Below are positions 6,654 through 8,203 of a DNA stretch of 8,203 bases, piece after piece (position 1 is the stretch's first letter; each line of letters begins with the position of its first letter). Origin of the DNA: Sporomusaceae bacterium UBA1887 (lineage in GTDB: Bacteria; Bacillota; Negativicutes; Sporomusales; DSM-15969); NCBI GenBank assembly GCA_002337925.1, contig DDHB01000003.1:62189-70391 (forward strand). Reading direction: 5' to 3'. Under the pieces are notes generated by a model. It worked only from the letters and a program-made list of their open reading frames with translations. It had not been told where the DNA came from and did no database searches. The translations under genes and the position numbers were made by a program.

Positions 6654-6700
6654 CTGTCTTACTTACGGCCTTTACTTTTGCGCCGGTAAGGAACGGACAG
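6654..6700 (+). other. Hairpin between the small ORF and the MgtC-family gene
   Basis: CTGTC (6654-6658) pairs with GACAG (6696-6700). After an internal loop, TTACGGC (6663-6669) pairs with GCCGGTAA (6682-6689) with one bulged G, closing a 12-nt loop. The structure ends just before the GGGAG ribosome binding site (6706-6710). There is no T tail. It could modulate translation of the downstream gene. Confidence 0.4.
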
Positions 6701-6719
6701 CAGGCGGGAGAGAAACGAT

Positions 6720-7382
6720 ATGATGATTGATGATGCGACAATGCTTATCAGGCTGATAACTGCTGTGATTCTTGGCGGTATTATCGGATTTGAAAGACAG
6801 CATAGAGGGAAAACTGCAGGCTTAAGAACGCACATTCTTGTATGTTTAGGCTCCTGTTTGACGGCAGTGCTGTCAGTGAATATGTATGCTGCAGTACAAG
6901 GATTAACCAATGCTGATCCAGCCAGGCTGGGTGCGCAGGTAATAAGCGGTATTGGTTTTCTGGGAGCAGGCGCAATTATGAAAGAAGGGGCTACTATAAA
7001 AGGCCTTACTACAGCTGCCAGCTTGTGGGTAGTTGCTACTGTTGGCCTAGCGACAGGAGTAGGTGCACTGACCAGCGCGATTGCAACCACTATCCTTATT
7101 GCAATCGTGCTAGAGGTTTTTCCGATTATTGACCGGCGTAATGCCTGTCGTGTGCCTTCATTGGTGCAATTATCCGTTAAATCGCTTGACTTTCCCGGAC
7201 AGATTGGACGCATTGGGTCGTGCCTTCGAACATTGGGCGTGGATATCTTGCAAATTCAAATTGAAGAATGCGAAAAAGGAATGATTATGATTCCGTTGAC
7301 GATTCAACTGTCGGAAACACAGCAACTGGAGCAGATTTTAACAGCATTGACACAAATTGAAGGTGTACTTGGAGTAAATTAG
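6720..7382 (+). CDS. MgtC/SapB-family membrane protein
   Basis: A 220-residue inner-membrane protein, the family's usual length. The N-terminal part (about 1-137) holds four to five membrane helices and the family's conserved blocks: GGIIGFERQHRGKTAGLRTH (19-38), DPARLGAQVISGIGFLGAG (66-84) and IKGLTTAASLWVVATVGLA (93-111). The C-terminal cytoplasmic part (about 145-220) looks like the small ACT-like domain found in many members. MgtC proteins are linked to growth at low magnesium and to intracellular survival, but the biochemical role of such homologues is not settled. ATG 6720 is served by GGAG at 6707-6710 (9 nt); ATG 6723 is an alternative. The gene follows a 272-nt structured leader with a small ORF and is closed by its own terminator. 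No M-box magnesium riboswitch core was found in that leader. Confidence 0.93.
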   Translation: MMIDDATMLIRLITAVILGGIIGFERQHRGKTAGLRTHILVCLGSCLTAVLSVNMYAAVQGLTNADPARLGAQVISGIGFLGAGAIMKEGATIKGLTTAASLWVVATVGLATGVGALTSAIATTILIAIVLEVFPIIDRRNACRVPSLVQLSVKSLDFPGQIGRIGSCLRTLGVDILQIQIEECEKGMIMIPLTIQLSETQQLEQILTALTQIEGVLGVN

Positions 7383-7384
7383 AG

Positions 7385-7413
7385 AAAAGAGACGTTCAAT
7401 ACGTCTCTTTTTT
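7385..7413 (+). terminator. Terminator after the MgtC-family gene
   Basis: AAAAGAGACG (7385-7394) pairs perfectly with CGTCTCTTTT (7402-7411) around a 7-nt loop, ending in a T run, 2 nt after the stop codon. The A tract on the left arm makes it potentially bidirectional. Confidence 0.95.
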
Positions 7414-7424
7414 GTATTTTTAAA

Positions 7425-7439
7425 TGATAATTATTATTT
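7425..7439 (+). promoter_or_regulatory. Fur-type box 1
   Basis: TGATAATTATTATTT matches the 7-1-7 Fur consensus TGATAATNATTATCA at 13 of 15 positions. It lies just downstream of the previous terminator and about 27 nt upstream of the proposed -35 box. PerR and Zur boxes are related, so the regulator is inferred. Confidence 0.6.
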
Positions 7440-7465
7440 AAAGATACAATATATTTTATAATATC

Positions 7466-7495
7466 TTGAAAATGTTATCCATATTATGGTAGTAT
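7466..7495 (+). promoter_or_regulatory. Promoter between the two Fur-type boxes
   Basis: TTGAAA (7466-7471) is 18 nt from TAGTAT (7490-7495), which carries an extended -10 TGG. This predicts a transcript start around 7502, at the edge of Fur-type box 2. TATAAT at 7457-7462 is another possible -10 but lacks a good -35. Confidence 0.5.
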
Positions 7496-7503
7496 ATATG
7501 TAA

Positions 7504-7518
7504 AGATAATAATTATTA
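7504..7518 (+). promoter_or_regulatory. Fur-type box 2, overlapping the transcript start
   Basis: AGATAATAATTATTA matches TGATAATNATTATCA at 13 of 15 positions. With box 1 it forms a near-exact direct repeat (GATAAT, one T/A difference, ATTATT, then AAAGA) 79 nt apart. Its position at the predicted start site, 20 nt before the gene, fits repression by metal-loaded Fur. Confidence 0.6.
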
Positions 7519-7538
7519 AAGAGACGGGATGTGAGAAT

Positions 7539-7748
7539 ATGTTTGCAAACCTGCGAAATATTGAAAAAATAAAATTGCTTGTTATTGGGCTCTTTATGGT
7601 CTTAATCCTTGGCAGCTATGCTCAGTTTGTTATGCAAGTCGGATTCTCAAATCCTGGTCTGGTATGGGAAGAATTTGTTAGCGCAGTTCTTGGTTCGGCT
7701 TTGCTAGGAATCTTTGTAATAATTCGCAATAAGCGTGGTCATAGATAG
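7539..7748 (+). CDS. Small two-helix membrane protein, putative Fur target
   Basis: A 69-residue protein that I do not recognise. Two hydrophobic segments, about residues 11-31 (KLLVIGLFMVLILGSYAQFV) and 44-61 (FVSAVLGSALLGIFVII), are joined by a short loop containing NPGLVWEE. The N-terminus carries Arg6, Lys10 and Lys12, and the C-terminus is basic (RNKRGHR). By the positive-inside rule both ends should be cytoplasmic. A GGATGTGA sequence (7527-7534) resembles the ribosome binding site GGAGGTGA with one mismatch and is placed 4 nt before ATG 7539. Twin Fur-type boxes upstream suggest iron (or other metal) repression, so a role in metal homeostasis is an inference from regulation alone. It is probably co-transcribed with the small gene 55 nt downstream, since no terminator separates them. 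Confidence 0.8.
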   Translation: MFANLRNIEKIKLLVIGLFMVLILGSYAQFVMQVGFSNPGLVWEEFVSAVLGSALLGIFVIIRNKRGHR

Positions 7749-7803
7749 CATAATTTTGCCTATAACTGCTAATACTACCTTCGCGAAAGGGGCGAGATAG
7801 ATA

Positions 7804-8079
7804 GTGAAAAATGGGCTGGAATTAAAATCGTATACGCTCCTACCCGAGCAAATTGAAGCACTGTTACTAGCAGATTTTGGTGATAAGCTTCAACCGGTGG
7901 ACAGCGGAAAACTCGCAAAACACCGGCAGCAGCAAGCGAATCTTGCTGCAAGCAAATTGCGGTTTCACAAACCCAAGCGTACGGAAGAAGCAGAAGTACC
8001 TGAAGCACCTGAATCAATCGAAGCATCTGAAGGTATGGAATCCATGGAAGATGTACAGGAAGGTCCGGAAGTTCCATAA
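7804..8079 (+). CDS. Small hypothetical protein with acidic Pro/Glu-rich tail
   Basis: A 91-residue protein that I do not recognise. It starts at GTG 7804, the first possible start after an in-frame TAG (7798-7800). A purine-rich AAAGGGG (7786-7792) lies about 11 nt upstream, a long but usable spacing. Residues 1-30 look folded (LLPEQIEALLLADFGDKL), 35-60 are basic and Gln/Ala/Lys-rich (KLAKHRQQQANLAASKLRFHK), and 61-91 are strongly acidic, with repeated Pro-Glu and Ser-Glu units and no Lys or Arg. That split of charge suggests a soluble, partly disordered protein. The stop is the first half of a terminator, which supports this frame over two overlapping ones. It is probably in the same operon as the Fur-boxed membrane protein. 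Function unknown. Confidence 0.65.
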   Translation: MKNGLELKSYTLLPEQIEALLLADFGDKLQPVDSGKLAKHRQQQANLAASKLRFHKPKRTEEAEVPEAPESIEASEGMESMEDVQEGPEVP

Positions 8080-8110
8080 AAGAGGGCATACCGCCAGGTA
8101 GCCCTCTTTT
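8078..8110 (+). terminator. Terminator of the small-gene operon
   Basis: AAAAGAGGGC (8078-8087) pairs perfectly with GCCCTCTTTT (8101-8110). After a bulged A, TACC (8089-8092) and GGTA (8097-8100) extend the stem to a 4-nt loop. The left arm includes the last two bases of the TAA stop. More T-rich sequence follows. Confidence 0.93.
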
Positions 8111-8115
8111 GTTCT

Positions 8116-8203
8116 TTGTGATAAACTAGTGCTAGTGTCTTGACCAAGTTGTGAATTAGAATGAGACAGTGTAGATTTTTATGCAATGCAAGGCGGAGGA
8201 GTC
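8116..8203 (+). other. Non-coding right edge, possible start of an interspersed repeat
   Basis: No gene is visible here. The stretch holds the tandem CTAGTG (8126-8131 and 8132-8137), the short inverted pair TGTCT (8136-8140) and AGACA (8164-8168), a doubled ATGCA (8181-8190) and a purine-rich GGCGGAGGAG at the very end. Its texture is like the end of a dispersed repeat, but the window stops before that can be judged. The final GGAGGAG could equally be a ribosome binding site for a gene beyond the edge. Confidence 0.25.

Noticed and set aside
6520..6719. M-box (ykoK) magnesium riboswitch ahead of the MgtC-family gene, suggested by AGGTGAGG
   Set aside because: Only the short AGGTGAGG fits. 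The conserved core blocks and the expected GACGCC-type segment are absent, and the AGGTGAGGAGG is explained as the ribosome binding site of the 34-codon ORF.
6659..7213. 184-codon minus-strand ORF opposite the MgtC-family gene
   Set aside because: It is antisense to a clear family member and its translation is low-complexity and unfamiliar, with no supporting ribosome binding site.
7775..8089. Minus-strand 104-codon ORF and an overlapping plus-strand frame (7877-8101) across the 91-residue gene
   Set aside because: The plus frame from GTG 7804 starts just after an in-frame stop, ends exactly at a terminator and continues the operon direction. The alternatives have no such context and the overlapping plus frame runs into the terminator loop.
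8140..8162. Promoter made of TTGACC (8140-8145) and TAGAAT (8157-8162)
   Set aside because: The spacer is only 11 nt, too short for a sigma-70-type promoter.
1..8203. CRISPR array, tRNA or rRNA genes, insertion sequence or transposase
   Set aside because: No regularly spaced long repeats, cloverleaf, rRNA segments or transposase-like reading frames were seen on either strand.

Overview
The window looks like a moderately AT-rich, low-GC Gram-positive-type (Bacillota) chromosome. The supporting signs are strong AAGGAGG-type ribosome binding sites, GTG/TTG starts, compact genes ending in U-tailed terminators, a PhnD-like lipoprotein, and TGATAAT-type Fur boxes. The protein flavour (a three-gene sensor cassette, a PAS-GGDEF-EAL protein, an ACS-family MFS carrier) resembles Negativicutes/Sporomusaceae, but that placement is an inference and was not tested. 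All convincing genes lie on the + strand.

Layout. (1) 1-1748 is the 3' part of a c-di-GMP enzyme, PAS-PAS-GGDEF-EAL. The reading frame is open to the left window edge and already encodes the end of an earlier PAS domain, so the true start is outside. The EAL site looks intact, but the GGDEF signature is degenerate (GGDKF). A strong terminator follows. (2) 1877-4894 is a tight three-gene operon: a PhnD-like substrate-binding lipoprotein, a NarX/NarL-type membrane histidine kinase joined to it by an ATGA overlap, and a LuxR/NarL-type response regulator 4 bp further on. It has its own promoter, and its terminator stem contains the last stop codon. No permease or ATPase gene is nearby, so the lipoprotein is best read as the ligand-sensing subunit of a three-component signalling system. 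(3) 4895-5100 is a structured leader with a direct repeat and a second terminator-like hairpin, ahead of a 12-helix MFS organic/sugar-acid carrier (5101-6447) that starts at TTG. (4) 6448-6719 is a leader carrying hairpins and a 34-codon ORF with a very good ribosome binding site. It precedes an MgtC/SapB-family membrane protein (6720-7382), which is followed by a terminator. (5) 7414-7538 is very AT-rich, with two near-identical Fur-type boxes bracketing a promoter. It drives two small unrecognised genes, a 69-residue two-helix membrane protein and a 91-residue protein with an acidic tail, closed by a terminator at 8078-8110. (6) 8111-8203 is non-coding and may be the edge of an interspersed repeat.

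The most interesting items are the three-component sensor operon with unknown ligand, the twin-Fur-box small-protein operon, the small ORF and alternative pairings ahead of the MgtC-family gene, and the EAL protein with a degenerate cyclase site that keeps an apparent I-site.
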